From Pyxicephalus adspersus (taxonomy: Eukaryota; Chordata; Amphibia; Anura; Pyxicephalidae), in the NCBI RefSeq assembly GCF_032062135.1, contig NC_092860.1:1-64000 (forward strand): 64,000 nt of DNA, given 5' to 3'. The notes below the pieces were generated by a model that did not search any database, was not told the origin of the DNA, and saw nothing but the letters and a program-made list of their open reading frames with translations. The position numbers and the translations under genes were made by a program. Below are positions 1 to 11,045 of the stretch, one piece after another. The stretch's first letter is position 1. Each line of letters starts with the position of its first letter.

Positions 1-490
1 TAACCCTAACCCCTAAACCCTAACCCCAACCCCTAACACCCTAACCCTACCCTAACCCTAACCCTAACCCCTAACCCCTAATCCCTAACCCTAACCCCTA
101 ACCCTAACCCCTAACCCTAACCCCTAACCCCTAACACCCTAACCTCCTAACCCCTAATCCAAACCCTAACCCACCTAACCCCAACCTTAACCCCAACCCT
201 AACCACCAACCCCATCCCCTACACTTAACCCTAACCCCTGACCCTAACCTTAACCCTAAACACTTACCCCAACCCTAACCCCTAACCTTAACCCCCTAAC
301 ACCCTAACCCTAACCTCCTAACCCCTAATCCAAACCCTAACCCACCTAACCCCAACCTTAACCCCAACCCTAACCACCAACCCCAACCCCTACACTTAAC
401 CCTAACCCCTGACCCTAACCTTAACCCTAAACACTTACCCCAACCCTAACCTCTAAATCTAACCATAAGCCTAACCCCTAACCTTAACCC
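1..490 (+). repeat. Telomeric repeat tract, degenerate
   Basis: C-rich TAACCC-type repeats run in the orientation expected for the left end of a chromosome. Exact hexamers are mixed with heptamer and variant forms (CCCCTAA, CACCCTAA, CCTTAACC), so this is proximal, mutated telomere rather than a fresh terminal array. A block of about 150 bp starting near 141 is repeated almost exactly from near 312. The tract fades into unique-looking sequence near 490. Confidence 0.93.
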
Positions 491-499
491 TCTCATCCT

Positions 500-995
500 A
501 ATGCTGTCATTCTGTCAGAATCTTACTAACACTCCTATATTTCTGACAAAATAACGATAATACTACAACTATTTAGTTAGAAAAACAATACAACCCACAC
601 ATTTCTGATAGATTTGAAAAAATATTGCAAGATTTCTGTCACAATAACAAAACTAACCTAATATTTCTGTCAGCATTACAATCATAACCCCACAAACCTG
701 TAAGAATTGCCATAACACCCCCTTTTTACTGTCACAATTACAAACATTACACATTTCTGTCAGAATAATACTAACACACAGACACATTTCTGTTATTCTC
801 TCAGAATCTTACAAACTGTCCCATATTATAGACAGAATAAAAATATCACAAGTGTTTTTGTAAAAACACCCAAAATTTCCTGTCAGATTCTTACTAACAC
901 GGCCACTCTCATTTTGTGAGAGTTGCATTATTAGCACAACATTTCTCTCAGAATATTATAAACACCCCAACATTTCTGTCAGCAAACTGAGAACA
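500..995. repeat. Subtelomeric AT-rich satellite
   Basis: The phrase TTTCTGTCAGAAT, usually followed by an ATTACTAACAC-like stretch, recurs with variation about ten times (for example near 510, 660, 756, 880 and 970). Spacing is irregular at roughly 35-60 bp. It lies directly against the telomere tract, so it is a subtelomeric satellite. No gene-like ORF is present. Confidence 0.75.
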
Positions 996-1142
996 GAGAT
1001 AAGTCGCCTACATTCATGGCCACCTACCGGATTTCACGCTGCTAAACCGCCTTTTCTCCCATGCGAAACCAGGACTATATTCAGGTGGAGTAATCTCTAT
1101 TTACCACTTGATTACCACTGATTCTAACAGTTATATCTCCAC

Positions 1143-1157
1143 ACACCAGGGGGCGCT
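1143..1157 (+). promoter_or_regulatory. CTCF-like motif
   Basis: ACACCAGGGGGCGCT matches 14 of 15 positions of the CTCF core consensus CCASYAGRKGGCRSY, differing only at the first base. A second site lies 86 bp downstream and the related array begins at 4.2 kb, all on the same strand. Binding is inferred from the motif only. Confidence 0.5.
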
Positions 1158-1228
1158 ATTCCACAAGTGCACGCTAATGGTTCTGAGGTCTAACTACGAT
1201 AGGTCTCTAATATACTAGTAGTTTCCAA

Positions 1229-1243
1229 CCACAAGAGGGCGCT
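1229..1243 (+). promoter_or_regulatory. CTCF-like motif
   Basis: CCACAAGAGGGCGCT matches 14 of 15 positions of the CTCF core consensus. It has the same orientation and flanks (preceded by CCAA, followed by ATCTCACAA) as the repeat units at 4195-5240, so it is probably an outlying copy of that minisatellite. Confidence 0.5.
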
Positions 1244-1259
1244 ATCTCACAATGTAACA

Positions 1260-2040
1260 TTTGTGGCTCCTTTCCTGTAAAATTCCTTCTTATATGATAG
1301 TGGGATGTTATAGGGTGAAGATGGGATTTCTCTAGAGTTCTAGATTGTAATGATGGGGAGGGTATGATTATATTAAAGGTTATATATATTCCATGATGAT
1401 TACTGATATTTGGGGTGTTAAGGACAATGATAAGTTTGTTTTTATGTGGTCATTGTGGTATCTTGAGATAATGATTTAGGTGTTAGAGGGCAGTTATTCA
1501 CATTCACTGCATTAAAATAAAATCAGTGCATGTGAGTGAGCATTTGTAAATACATGTGAAGTTTCCACAGCTTATTTGCACCATGTAATACTTGCCAAGC
1601 ACAGTGATCCTCGCCAGCTCTGTGATCCTCTCTCTCTCCAGCATTGCAGCTTCATTAGGTCTTCTTTCAGGTTTGGAGTCTCTGGCCTCCTAACTTCCTT
1701 GTGCTGGACATTGCTGTACACAGGAAAATGGAGAATGCACAGCTCAGTGTACACACTAATGGCATGCTGTCACCCAACAAACTGACAGCCATGGTCTTTA
1801 ACACCAGGGAAAGGTAACCTCCAACATACATTGTTAGCCTTGGTTTTAACACACCAAAGGACATCTTCTAAATCCAGCAAATGACAGTCCTAAAATCTAC
1901 CCACCAGAGGCTGCCCCCCTTACAACACACATGGGTAATCCTGGAATTCATTGACTAGATCAGTGTTTTTTTATTATTATTTTTTATTCAGAATTTACAA
2001 CCGTAATTGCCTTGTTTTCCAAAGGTTCACATCATAATTC
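1260..2040. other. Subtelomeric spacer, no gene recognised
   Basis: I see AT-rich single-copy-looking DNA here. Short overlapping ORFs on both strands near 1570-1860 show no recognisable protein, no splice context and no codon bias. Confidence 0.4.
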
Positions 2041-2042
2041 CG

Positions 2043-2375
2043 TGGGCAGCACGGTGGCTCAGGGGTTAGCACTCCGGCCTTTACAGCACTAGGTCCCAGG
2101 TTCGATTCCTAGCTAGGACATTATCTGAATGGAGTTTGGAGGTTCTCCCCGGGTCTGTGTGGGTTTCCCCTGGGTACTCCAGTTTCCTCCCACATCCCAA
2201 AAACATGCAGTTAGGTTAATTGGCTTCTCCCTAACAATTGACCTTAGACTACATTAATCACATATGACTATGGTAGGGAAATTAGATTGTGAGCTCCTTT
2301 GAGGGACAGATAGTGACACGACTATGGACTTTGTACAGTGCTGTGTAATATGATGGCACTGTATAATAATAATTC
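2043..2375 (+). mobile_element. tRNA-derived SINE, near full length
   Basis: The head resembles a tRNA gene with an internal Pol III promoter: an A box TGGCTCAGGGG and a B box GGTTCGATTCC about 40 bp later. The body has the long conserved stretch GTGTGGGTTTCC...CCTCCCACATCCCAAAAACATG. The 3' end reads GTACAGTGCTGTGTAATATG followed by an ATA-rich tail. Other copies lie at 46866-47055 (minus) and 49800-50545. The 3' tail is shared with the L2-like LINE copies in this window. Confidence 0.8.
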
Positions 2376-2444
2376 ATCCTTATAAAAATCTTTTTTTAGC
2401 AAAAAAAAAAAGAATTTAAATATAAAAAAAACAAATACTCAGAA

Positions 2445-3847
2445 TTAACATATAAATGGGCACTCAACAAAGCCCCAATGTTTTTTAGCATCAGGTGAAA
2501 CACCATACAAGGATATAATCCTCCTTTCTGGACTCTGTAACGCATAAACTAACATAAAGTATAACCAAATTGGCTCTTTCTCATAGTCCTTGGACATCAG
2601 CTTCTCTCTAAACCACAATGGCACTTTAAAAACTCTATGGGTCTCATCTGAAATGTTTGCTTGCTTTGACATCTTCAGCCACCATCCAAAATATTCTGGT
2701 TCTGCCTTCTTAAAATTCTCCAGTACCTTTCCTTTTATGAATTCAAACTCTTAATGGGATGGGTATTCCTTTTTTATTTACCCAACTCTGTAGCTTCCTA
2801 TATATTCTTCTGATGACATTCTTGTTTCCCCTACTTTAACTTTTTGTACCGGAACCCGTCCCACTTTTGCTTTCCTTTTCATCGTGGTTTCTGTCTCCTT
2901 TTCTTCTTCCATTCCTACTTCACTTCCTGATTCAGATGTACTATCTGTCCCACTCTGATTCTCCGCCTCATTCTGTGGTTCCATAAAATTGGGGATCTCC
3001 TCTTCACTCTTTTCCTCACTCTCCCCTTTTCCTTACAAGACATGCCATATAGAGATGTTCTTTGCTCTGGCACCTTCTACCTTCTGGGCATTTGACCACA
3101 GTATGCTCCTGGGATCCACAAACAAAACACACACTAATCTTTCATCCATCCTTTTTATGGCCATAGCTCTTACAATTGCGACACAACTCCTGCATACCAA
3201 GAAAGAATAATTCTCTGTTCTCCTTTCCGAGCTTAAACTTAGCTGGTGGTGGGACTCCCTCCTTGAACTTCACAATGAACCTCCATTCACCAGTCCAGAT
3301 ATCATATTTATTTATTACCTTCCCCAGACTTTTCCCAGACGCAAAGCTTAAAAAAGAAGATAATGTCATCCACAGGTAGGTAGGGAGAAAATGTTCTCAC
3401 TATCATTATCACAATTTCTGCAAAATGTGGCACAATTTTCACTTTCCTTGCCACTTCATCACTCTTCTTCTTTCCCCACTGAACAACAAAATCTTTCATC
3501 ACCACTTCTGAACTGAACACCACATCAAAAGTGCATCTTTTCGGGAACTCATACATTGCCACAATCTCATTCTTTTGGATCCCACACGGACTGATCAGAA
3601 TCTTGTTCAACAGAAAACCCAGCCGATCTTACTCTCCATTCCTGATGTGTTCGAACTGAGGGACCTCCTCCCCATGCTCTGGCTCCTCCATGACATTTGC
3701 CATGTTCACTAAAAACACGTTCAGGATAGCATCCATCCCAATAGTAGCAGGGTGTGAACTCGCAGGAGCACACCCAGGCTGAGGTGCACTGGTACCCTTA
3801 CTAGCTAGCACTTTTAGCACGAAACAAGTATAACTTGATTGTGCCAA
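2445..3847 (-). pseudogene. Retroelement ORF1 remnant (Tx1/ZCCHC3-like, CCHC knuckles)
   Basis: This is a decayed reading frame in several pieces. It runs from an N-terminal segment (3847-3629) through a 100-aa segment (3610-3308) to 3369-3142, which ends in a zinc knuckle CRNCKSYGHKKDG. The expected final cysteine codon of that CX2CX4HX4C motif is a TGA stop. Directly downstream in the same frame is a second knuckle, CFVCGSQEHTVVKC. An acidic Ser/Glu-rich stretch (2984-2778) and a further fragment (2672-2445) follow. The order (N-domain, paired CCHC fingers, acidic tail) fits the ORF1 of Tx1-type LINEs, to which vertebrate ZCCHC3-like proteins are related. No reverse transcriptase is attached, so this is a dead fragment. 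The family name is recognition, not a search. Confidence 0.6.
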
Positions 3848-3863
3848 AAGGCCGAGAAGTGAT

Positions 3864-4125
3864 CAGTGTTTCTCAAACAAGGACCCTCCAGAGGTTGCTA
3901 GGGTCCCTTAAACAATGGGTAATTAATGCCTTTCAGGTCAATTTAACTGATACCAATTATCCTTTGGCTATCTGCAATGGTGACATTCTTCCCACTGGCC
4001 AGCAATGTATAAGGCATTCTTCCCAGTGAGCACCACACTAATATACTGCGAGCTGAGGACTTAAAAATTATAGTAGGGGTTGCCTGAAAACCCTAAAGTT
4101 GTTTCAAGTGTGTCAAGAAACACTT
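3864..4125. mobile_element. Non-autonomous hAT-like MITE
   Basis: The left end is CAGTGTTTCTCAAAC and the right end GTGTCAAGAAACACT, an imperfect terminal inverted repeat of the form common in hAT (Charlie-type) elements. There is no coding capacity. I could not see a clear 8-bp target duplication. Confidence 0.5.
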
Positions 4126-4194
4126 TACTAAATTGAGTCCTCTGACAATATTCACTGCCAACCCTGCATCCAACCATAAAAAAAAGCCATCTCA

Positions 4195-5240
4195 GTATAC
4201 ATTCTAGCAATCCCTTTTATGACCACTAGATGGTACTTTTTTACAATATACACTGGCAATCCTAGTATCCAAACACAAGATGGCGCCCTTTCACAATATT
4301 CACTGGCGACCTTTCTATCTAACCAGCAGAGGACCCTCTCTAACCATTCCCACTGGCAAAACTATTATCCAACCACGAGATGGCGTCATCTCACAATACA
4401 CACTGGCAATTCTGGTATCAAACCTCCAGAGGGCTCTCTCCTACAATACACACTGGCAATCCCCAGTGTCCAACCACTATATGGTGACCTCTCTAAATAA
4501 GCCCTGGCAATCCTAATATTTGTCAATTAGAGGGTGCCCTCCAACACTACACACTGGTAATTCTGGTATGTAATCACCAGAGAACGCCATCCCACAAAAA
4601 GCTGCTAATCATGTTATCCAACCACCAGAGAGCTCCCTCTCACAAACCATGGTCAATTCTGGTATGTAACCAACAGAGGGTGCTATCCTGTTATTCAACC
4701 ACAAGAGGGCGCCCCCTTACAAACCACAGTCAATTCTGGTATCTAACCAACAGAGGGTGCTGTCCTGCTATTCAACCACAAGAGGGNNNNNNNNNNNNNN
4801 NNNNNNNNNNNNNNNNNNNNNNNNNNNNNNNNNNNNNNNNNNNNNNNNNNNNNNNNNNNNNNNNNNNNNNNNNNNNNNNNNNNNNNNNNNNNNNNNNNNN
4901 NNNNNNNNNNNNNNNNNNNNNNNNNNNNNNNNNNNNNNNNNNNNNNNNNNNNNNNNNNNNNNNNNNNNNNNNNNNNNNNNNNNNNNNNNNNNNNNNNNNN
5001 NNNNNNNNNNNNNNNNNNNNNNNNNNNNNNNNNNNNNNNNNNNNNNNNCTGGTATCTAACCAACAGAGGGGTGCTATCCTGTTATTCAACCGCAAGAGGG
5101 CGCCCCCTCACAAACCACAGTCAATTCTGGTATCTAACCAACAAAGGGTGCTATCCTGTTATTCAACCACAAGAGGGCGCCCCCCTCGCAATACACACTG
5201 GCAACCCCCAGTATCCAACCACTAGATTGCAACCTCTCAC
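4195..5240 (+). repeat. Minisatellite with CTCF-like cores
   Basis: Units of about 57-60 bp at first, then a longer higher-order form, read roughly: CCAACCACNAGAKGGCGCC, then CTCACAATACACACTGGCAA, then TYCTGGTAT. The core resembles the CTCF motif on the plus strand in many units, for example near 4270, 4373, 4699, 5089 and 5167 (CCACAAGAGGGCGCC). Other units have lost it (CCAGAGAACGCC near 4580). The array is interrupted by an assembly gap, so copy number is unknown. Long ORFs through it are by-products of the repeat. Confidence 0.85.
4787..5048. other. Assembly gap (262 N)
   Basis: A run of N lies inside the minisatellite. Both flanks are the same repeat, so the gap is probably a collapsed or unresolved part of the array. 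Confidence 0.98.
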
Positions 5241-5249
5241 AGCAAAATT

Positions 5250-6190
5250 GGGTAAATGTCACTTTTTTTGATTATGAGACTAACCAAACTAAAGGTCATT
5301 TATTGCCAGATCACAATGTCCCTGTTTTGTTTCAGGACACTTCTTCAGGGACATCTTCTTCCTTCTTTGCATATTTGCCTATAGAGTAAAAATTTGAGTG
5401 TTCTGGGGCAGTTTTTATGCTGCTCTGCCTAATCATTTAAATTGGCTCTCTAAAGTCCTGACACATAGCATTTCTGTTGGAAAGGTGGGCTCTGAGTGTG
5501 ATGATTGGGGTGTTAAAGGGCTGACACATCTCACAAAGATTTGATTTTCCAAGGTGTTCCTGGCAATCCAGGCAATATGTTCAGGCTTTAAAATCAAGTG
5601 TTTTAGGAAGGGAACACTAAAATAACAAGGGCCATTGCATTGGTGAAGCATAGTAAAGCTGAGTTTTATCACCCATTCACAGGACATTAGTTACTTAGCA
5701 GGATTACTTGGTAAAAATAAAGTGATGAAAAAAAAACTGAAAAACAAAAAACTGACTGAGCCATTACACATATGGACTGGTTACATTTAACGTATTCTAT
5801 ATTTATTTTGTGGGTGCATTACCTTATTTAAGTTTAAAATTAATATTCACATTCAATAAAGCTTCTGAGTTCTACAAGAAATCAGTTACCAAAAATGCAG
5901 TTCAAATACAATTACCAGTGTAGTTAGCTCCAACCTGCAGTGAGAGAAAACAATACTGCACCGCTCATGCCAGCCAGCTCCTTGCATTCATGGTTCCTAA
6001 TCAGCATTTGCAGATTTAACAGCATTCATACTCTATTGAGTTGCGGTGGGTAAAAGCTACATGTAAAATTTACCTATTTAATGTACAGTGATACGTAATA
6101 TGTTGGCGCTATAAAAATCATGTTTAATATTATTAATATTAATAATAACAATAATAAAGGAAGCTGTAACAGCACTGCAATCTCACCACC
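5250..6190. other. Intergenic, nothing recognised except a tail fragment
   Basis: AT-rich DNA without a recognisable gene. Near 6078-6155 a fragment of the SINE/L2 3' tail is present (GTAATATGTTGGCGCTATAAA followed by ATT/AAT repeats). Confidence 0.4.
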
Positions 6191-6196
6191 AGCCTA

Positions 6197-6530
6197 AAGC
6201 TGCGTACACACTGCCAATTTTTGTCGTTGGAAAGGATCTTACACGATCCTTTCCAACGACAAGGGAGTGCACGATGCATGAACGATGCTGTACATACAGC
6301 ACCATTCATGCTCTATGGAGAGGGGAGGGGGAGAGCGACGGAGCGGCACCCTGCTGCGCGCTCTCCCCCTTCCCTTTCATTAGGATCGGCTGTCGTCCAT
6401 CGTCCGTGGATCCGGCAGGTCGGTCGTCCGGACGATGGACGACACAGACTGTACACACGGCAGATTTTCGCCCGATAATTGGCCAATGCCGATTATCGGG
6501 CGATAAAAATCTGACGTGTGTACGTAGCTT
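6197..6530. mobile_element. MITE with AAGCTGCGTACACAC termini
   Basis: The terminal inverted repeats AAGCTGCGTACACAC and GTGTGTACGTAGCTT bound a 334-bp element. Near the left end is a hairpin built on CGTTGGAAAGGATC and GATCCTTTCCAACG. A purine-rich middle and CGATNATCGGG palindromes near the right end follow. A related copy in the opposite orientation is at 51964-52292 and a truncated copy at 47842-47907. Flanks suggest a TA or TAA target, so a Tc1/mariner or PIF/Harbinger origin is possible. ORFs through it have no meaning as proteins. Confidence 0.75.
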
Positions 6531-6539
6531 AAGGTTAGT

Positions 6540-8215
6540 TTTACTGTTCTTCCTTATCATCATTGGAACAAATGGTTCATTTTTTGTCTCTCTTTTTCTG
6601 ACACATGCAACATTCAATGGTGTTTTACAGCTCCACCCATCTACATGGAATTTCTGCCAGGACCAGTTATCAATAAGAACTGTCCTGTGTGACAAACAAA
6701 CAGCAGCTCATTTCCTCTTTAATAGGACTTTTGGTACATTTAATACTTTAAACAGTGTATACAGTTGTGTGTTACAAGGAGGAGCTCGCTATTTATCTGG
6801 ATTATGCTGAGCATACACTATGCAAATATCTTTTAAAGTTGTTTTTAAGTTATGGTTACAATGTTCGACCTATTTGTTTAATAACACTGGTCAACAAACA
6901 TTTTCTTGGCAAACAGATTAAAGTGATTTTAGGTTATGTTTGATGCACAGATTCCACATATGGTATTGGTTTTGCTAGATTTGCTCTAGTTTGTGAAATA
7001 ATGACCTCAATAATAACCTCATAGAAAACTAATGAAACATAAAAATTACGCAAAATTAAAATAGATATGCCTACGTATACAAAATTACATTTGTGAAATA
7101 ATGTCAGTATATTGTATATTCAGTATATTACAGAACTAATCACACAGAAGTCATTGATAAGCTGAGTTTGTATGATTTCTTGTTCAGAGCTCTAACAAAT
7201 TGCTTCATTAATCCCAACTTTATGTGTAGTGGGGGGAGAATGATTTATTGTCAGCCATTGGCTCCATGTCGCTGCACCTTTTTCATGTTTTCCCTTGGAG
7301 GCCATGTCACTTTTTCCAGTGATCCTGCTTTGCTCTACTATCTGTCCTACGAAGAGCCAGGTTTTGATGGCTGGTGAGCTGGGAGGAGGTCTAAGGTGAA
7401 CTGTGAGTATAAGACACAGACTTTGTTGGAAAGTTGTATGGTTAGGGCCTTAGAGTCCTGCACAGCACTAGGTTGGACTGGATTGAAAGTAAAGGAATCT
7501 AACAGTGAGTTAGTGGCCAGGCTTTATTTTGCTGTTTGTTTATTTTGCCTTTTTTTTGTGAAAATAGTATTAGTGAATAAAACCCTTGATGCACTTTTAA
7601 CCTGCTGGCCCTGTTTCCTGTTTTGAAACACTCCCCATTGCTACGGGCGATCTCACATATCCCACAAGCAGATGAAACATGAGAACTTTGTGTATTCACT
7701 TTGTGTCCAAGTAGGAAGATCGCCATTTTTATATCAACACATATGGACCATTGGTGTTCATGTAGCAAAGCTTTTGTAAGACCATTTTGATATTTTCATA
7801 TTCTTCTTTAAGTTTTGTTGGGTGACCAATTGGAATTGATGCATAGCAGTTGTCATTATGCAGTAAAACAGATTTTAAACTTCCGAGTGGAACTGTCTAT
7901 GAAAAGCGGCCAGTCTTCTGCTCGGTATTTTGGTCCTCCCATATGGGCTAGTAGTCCATGAATGTTACAACACAAAGTCTCCATCTTCACTGAAATATGG
8001 TCGGAGTCTCACCTCTCTTGTCCTATAAACCGTTATTTGAACTTCCAGTTATGTACGGGGAGAATGAAATGAACAGATTTTCGTGGCAAACTGGATATTT
8101 AAAATCTTTTATTATAAACCAAGTCAAAAGGATAAACATGTGTAACAAGAACATGTCAAACATGATATCAGAAGACGTAATTCCTCGCAAGGAATTGTCT
8201 TCAAGTACAAAATAG
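6540..8215. other. Intergenic, no gene recognised
   Basis: I found no exon-like ORF with splice signals. Short ORFs near 7170-7770 match nothing I know. Confidence 0.35.
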
Positions 8216-8335
8216 GGCTCCTTACATATCATTGGAGACCCTCATGGCCGAACCTTAAGATGTTATTATGATGTTCAAAAACGAAACACTTAGTGGCCCG
8301 ACGCATTTCACCCCAGTGGGCTTCCTCAAGGGATA
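8216..8335 (-). repeat. Left arm of a divergent inverted repeat pair
   Basis: Read on the minus strand it begins CCCTTGAGGAAGCCCACTGG and continues through a GGTCTCCAA...TGTAAGGAGCC block. The same blocks in the same order occur on the plus strand at 10899-11045. The two arms face each other across 2.6 kb that contains a hAT transposase remnant. The element class is not recognised. Confidence 0.5.
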
Positions 8336-8439
8336 GGAGACCTTCAAAAATTTTAACAATATCAAAAAAAAAAAAAACAGGACAGGCTGGATCACATTTG
8401 GGTACAACATCCCTGCTTTCCCATATGCTCAAAAACCAA

Positions 8440-9371
8440 AAACCAAAGTGGGAGCAGTACTTGTGTTCTCTTGAAGGAGGTGCAACCACGTCATCCTCTC
8501 TTCTTCCATCTACATTGACTCCTTCTCCACCTGCAACTGTCATTGCTACTACATCTCAGGAGGTTGGTGCCACCTGGATTTCTAGCAGCAATGAAGTATC
8601 AGCTTCTGCCCGCAAGTTTCATGGCGTCAGAAGCTAGCCATCCACCATTACATGGTGCATGGAGGCAGCGGGGCCCTTGGTACAGCCACACAACTGAGCT
8701 ATTTTACCAGTGACCAGTGGCTGCAGATGGAGACGCTGTGCAAGGTACTGGCCCCCTTTGAGCAGGCCACACATGTTGTGAGTTGGGAGCGGTCAGGCTG
8801 GAATGATGTCATACCCATCATCTTTCTGCTTGATAATACCCTGTGTGGCCTGATGGAAAGTGGCGATGGGAGAGGAGGACAAGAAATGGGGGAGGAGGAT
8901 GAGAGTGACATTACACTCCATGTGCACAGCCAGCATCAGGAGGTTCAAGAGGAGAAGGAAGATGATTATGATGATGAGGGAGACCATGTCGGGGCTGCTG
9001 GACAGGACCCGTCCAACCTGCATTTGTGCTGTCACGCCCCAGGCATTGTGTGGGCGATGGAACAACAGGAACTGCTGCAGCTTGAAGAGGAGGAAGTGGC
9101 TGATGAGGAGGAATATGTTATGGCGCCTACTGAGGGACAGGAGGAGGATGGGCCAAGGGAACCCCTCTTTCATATGTGTGTCCACATGTTGCGGTGCCTA
9201 TGGTGGGATTCCTGCATTTGCAACATCAAAAACCGGGATGATTACTGGCTGGCCACCCTTCTGGATCACCGCTACAAAGACAAAATGTCAGTTTCTACCC
9301 AACCCCGCACAAGAGAAAGAAAAGGTGACCCGCCTGAGCAAAATGTCATCAGCAGCTTTTTCAGTTGCTGA
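8440..9371 (+). pseudogene. hAT transposase remnant
   Basis: The frame from about 8652 to 9371 has blocks typical of hAT (Ac-like, ZBED-type) transposases: a DQWLQMETLCKVLAPFEQAT segment, a NDVIPIIFLL segment, and WLATLLDHRYKDKM near the end, which is the conserved LLDPRYK region. Between them is an acidic Glu/Asp-rich insertion of about 100 residues, probably low-complexity expansion. The N-terminal BED finger, most of the catalytic RNase H fold and the C-terminal dimerisation domain are absent or out of frame, and the frame ends in a stop at 9371. It is a fossil. Confidence 0.7.
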
Positions 9372-9373
9372 AT

Positions 9374-9435
9374 AGCGCGACGGCGTACGATTTCGGATCG
9401 CGAATATGAATGCGCGAGCGATCATCCGATTCTGC
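9374..9435. other. CpG-dense patch
   Basis: About ten CpG dinucleotides occur in 60 bp (GCGCGACGGCGTACG, then GGATCGCGAATATG and GCGCGAGCGATC) inside AT-rich DNA. It starts immediately after the hAT transposase remnant. It could be the edge of another young element. No promoter elements are visible. Confidence 0.4.
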
Positions 9436-9439
9436 TTGA

Positions 9440-10890
9440 TGAATCAGGGGCAGTGTCTCAGTTCCTCCCTCAAATTGACAGTAAGACCTATTAATCTTTG
9501 TTATTGATGGATTAACATATGTATTCTATTACAGTTATCAGTGTTTTTCTAACCTCACAAGTGGTATAAAACAATCAAGTGTCTGCTTACCACTTCAGTC
9601 GATCATGTTGTAGGGATGAATTAAGTTAGACATGTTTGAGGGTCAGCCTAAGTTACGACCTAAGCTCCTTCTTTAGACAGAATGCAAGTGGCAAGTGAAG
9701 GTTGTGCTCAAAAAAAGTACAGATAACCTGATTTGTTTACTCCCAATTACTCCCCATAATCCCAATTATCGATGTGGGAAGAAATTACCATTAGTACATT
9801 CCCGCGCATGAATGTAATTCAAACGGGAGGCAACTTTATTATAGACGAACAGTGGAGGAAGGGCAGAAGCAACCCTCCCCATATTATGTCCTGGCTACTG
9901 CCCATGCGCCCTCACCAGCGCATGTGCACGAGCCTATAGAAAACAAAAAGCCTCTAAACCAATCCAAAACCAATTTAAAAGTTATCCGCTGGCAGCACCA
10001 CTAAACTACAACAAATGTAATTACCAGTAAGTAGACATTTTGTCTATTCCTTTATTGCATTCAAACCATGGATAACTACCAGATATACTTGTTTCCCTAA
10101 TTCTGCATTTATATCTGGGATAATCTTCAATTCCTCAACTTTATACCAATACGCTAACAGGTACTTTGTAATATAAAATCTGCTTAGAACACTCTTTTAA
10201 TCCCTCCCTAAAATGATATTAGCCTAATTTCAATGTTTTGTTCACAGATCTGACATAAACTTATAATCATACCAAGAACTGGCTCATGTAAGAAAACTTC
10301 AATACTTCATTGCTAGTAAGCATTACCGGATTATCATTATAGAATGAATACACATATTGATACACTGTTATTTTTAACCTAATAGATTGCAGATGAATTT
10401 TAAGCATTGCTGCATGTAAACATTACACACACTACACAATAATCAATGAAAGTATGCTAAGTTATCCCAACTTAATATCTATTCTTTAAAATACACTCCT
10501 ACTTACCGAATTTTGTATTTAATATTTTTCTAGACTTACAAAACTATAAATCCTTATGGTATCCTTTGATCAGATACTTGTTGATACATGCAATTACCAT
10601 CATACAAATAAGATAACCCACAATGTATAATTATCTCGATTCTAGTGGAAATTTATTTTATCCACTATTTACATTCCTCATATAAATATTCTTATATTTC
10701 TGTTTTATTTTATGATTAGAATGTCCTAATTATTTTGTACACCTATCTTAAATCAACACAACTAAATTTTCAATCTATGGCTTTAACAACCCCAACACAT
10801 GAGTAAGTTTGCTTTAGACATGAACTTAGTTCTGAACTGCAGGGGGAACCAACCAGTAATTGATTACTTACTAATTGTTACGATTCCCTA
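9440..10890. other. AT-rich spacer, no gene recognised
   Basis: A long low-GC stretch without an ORF above about 60 codons, splice-flanked exon or clear transposon terminus. Confidence 0.35.
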
Positions 10891-10898
10891 AGGTCTTC

Positions 10899-11045
10899 GA
10901 ATCCCCTGAAGAAGCCCACTGGGGCGAAACAAGTCAGGTATAAGACCGCAACTTTGTGTTGAACAATAATACGAGCTATAAGGTTTATTTTTTCACACCT
11001 CGGTCTCCAAAGAATTGTAAGGAACCAAGTCTTTATTTTTTGAAC
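10899..11045 (+). repeat. Right arm of a divergent inverted repeat pair
   Basis: It begins CCCCTGAAGAAGCCCACTGG, passes through a TAAGGTTTATTTT block, and reaches GGTCTCCAAAGAATTGTAAG. This matches the reverse complement of 8216-8335 block by block, with many substitutions and indels. Confidence 0.5.

Noticed and set aside
4611..5225. Long ORF across the minisatellite and assembly gap
   Set aside because: Half of it is N and the rest is a translated tandem repeat with no start context or conserved domain.
6274..6810. 178-codon ORF
   Set aside because: Most of it reads through the palindromic MITE at 6197-6530, with an overlapping minus-strand ORF of similar length.
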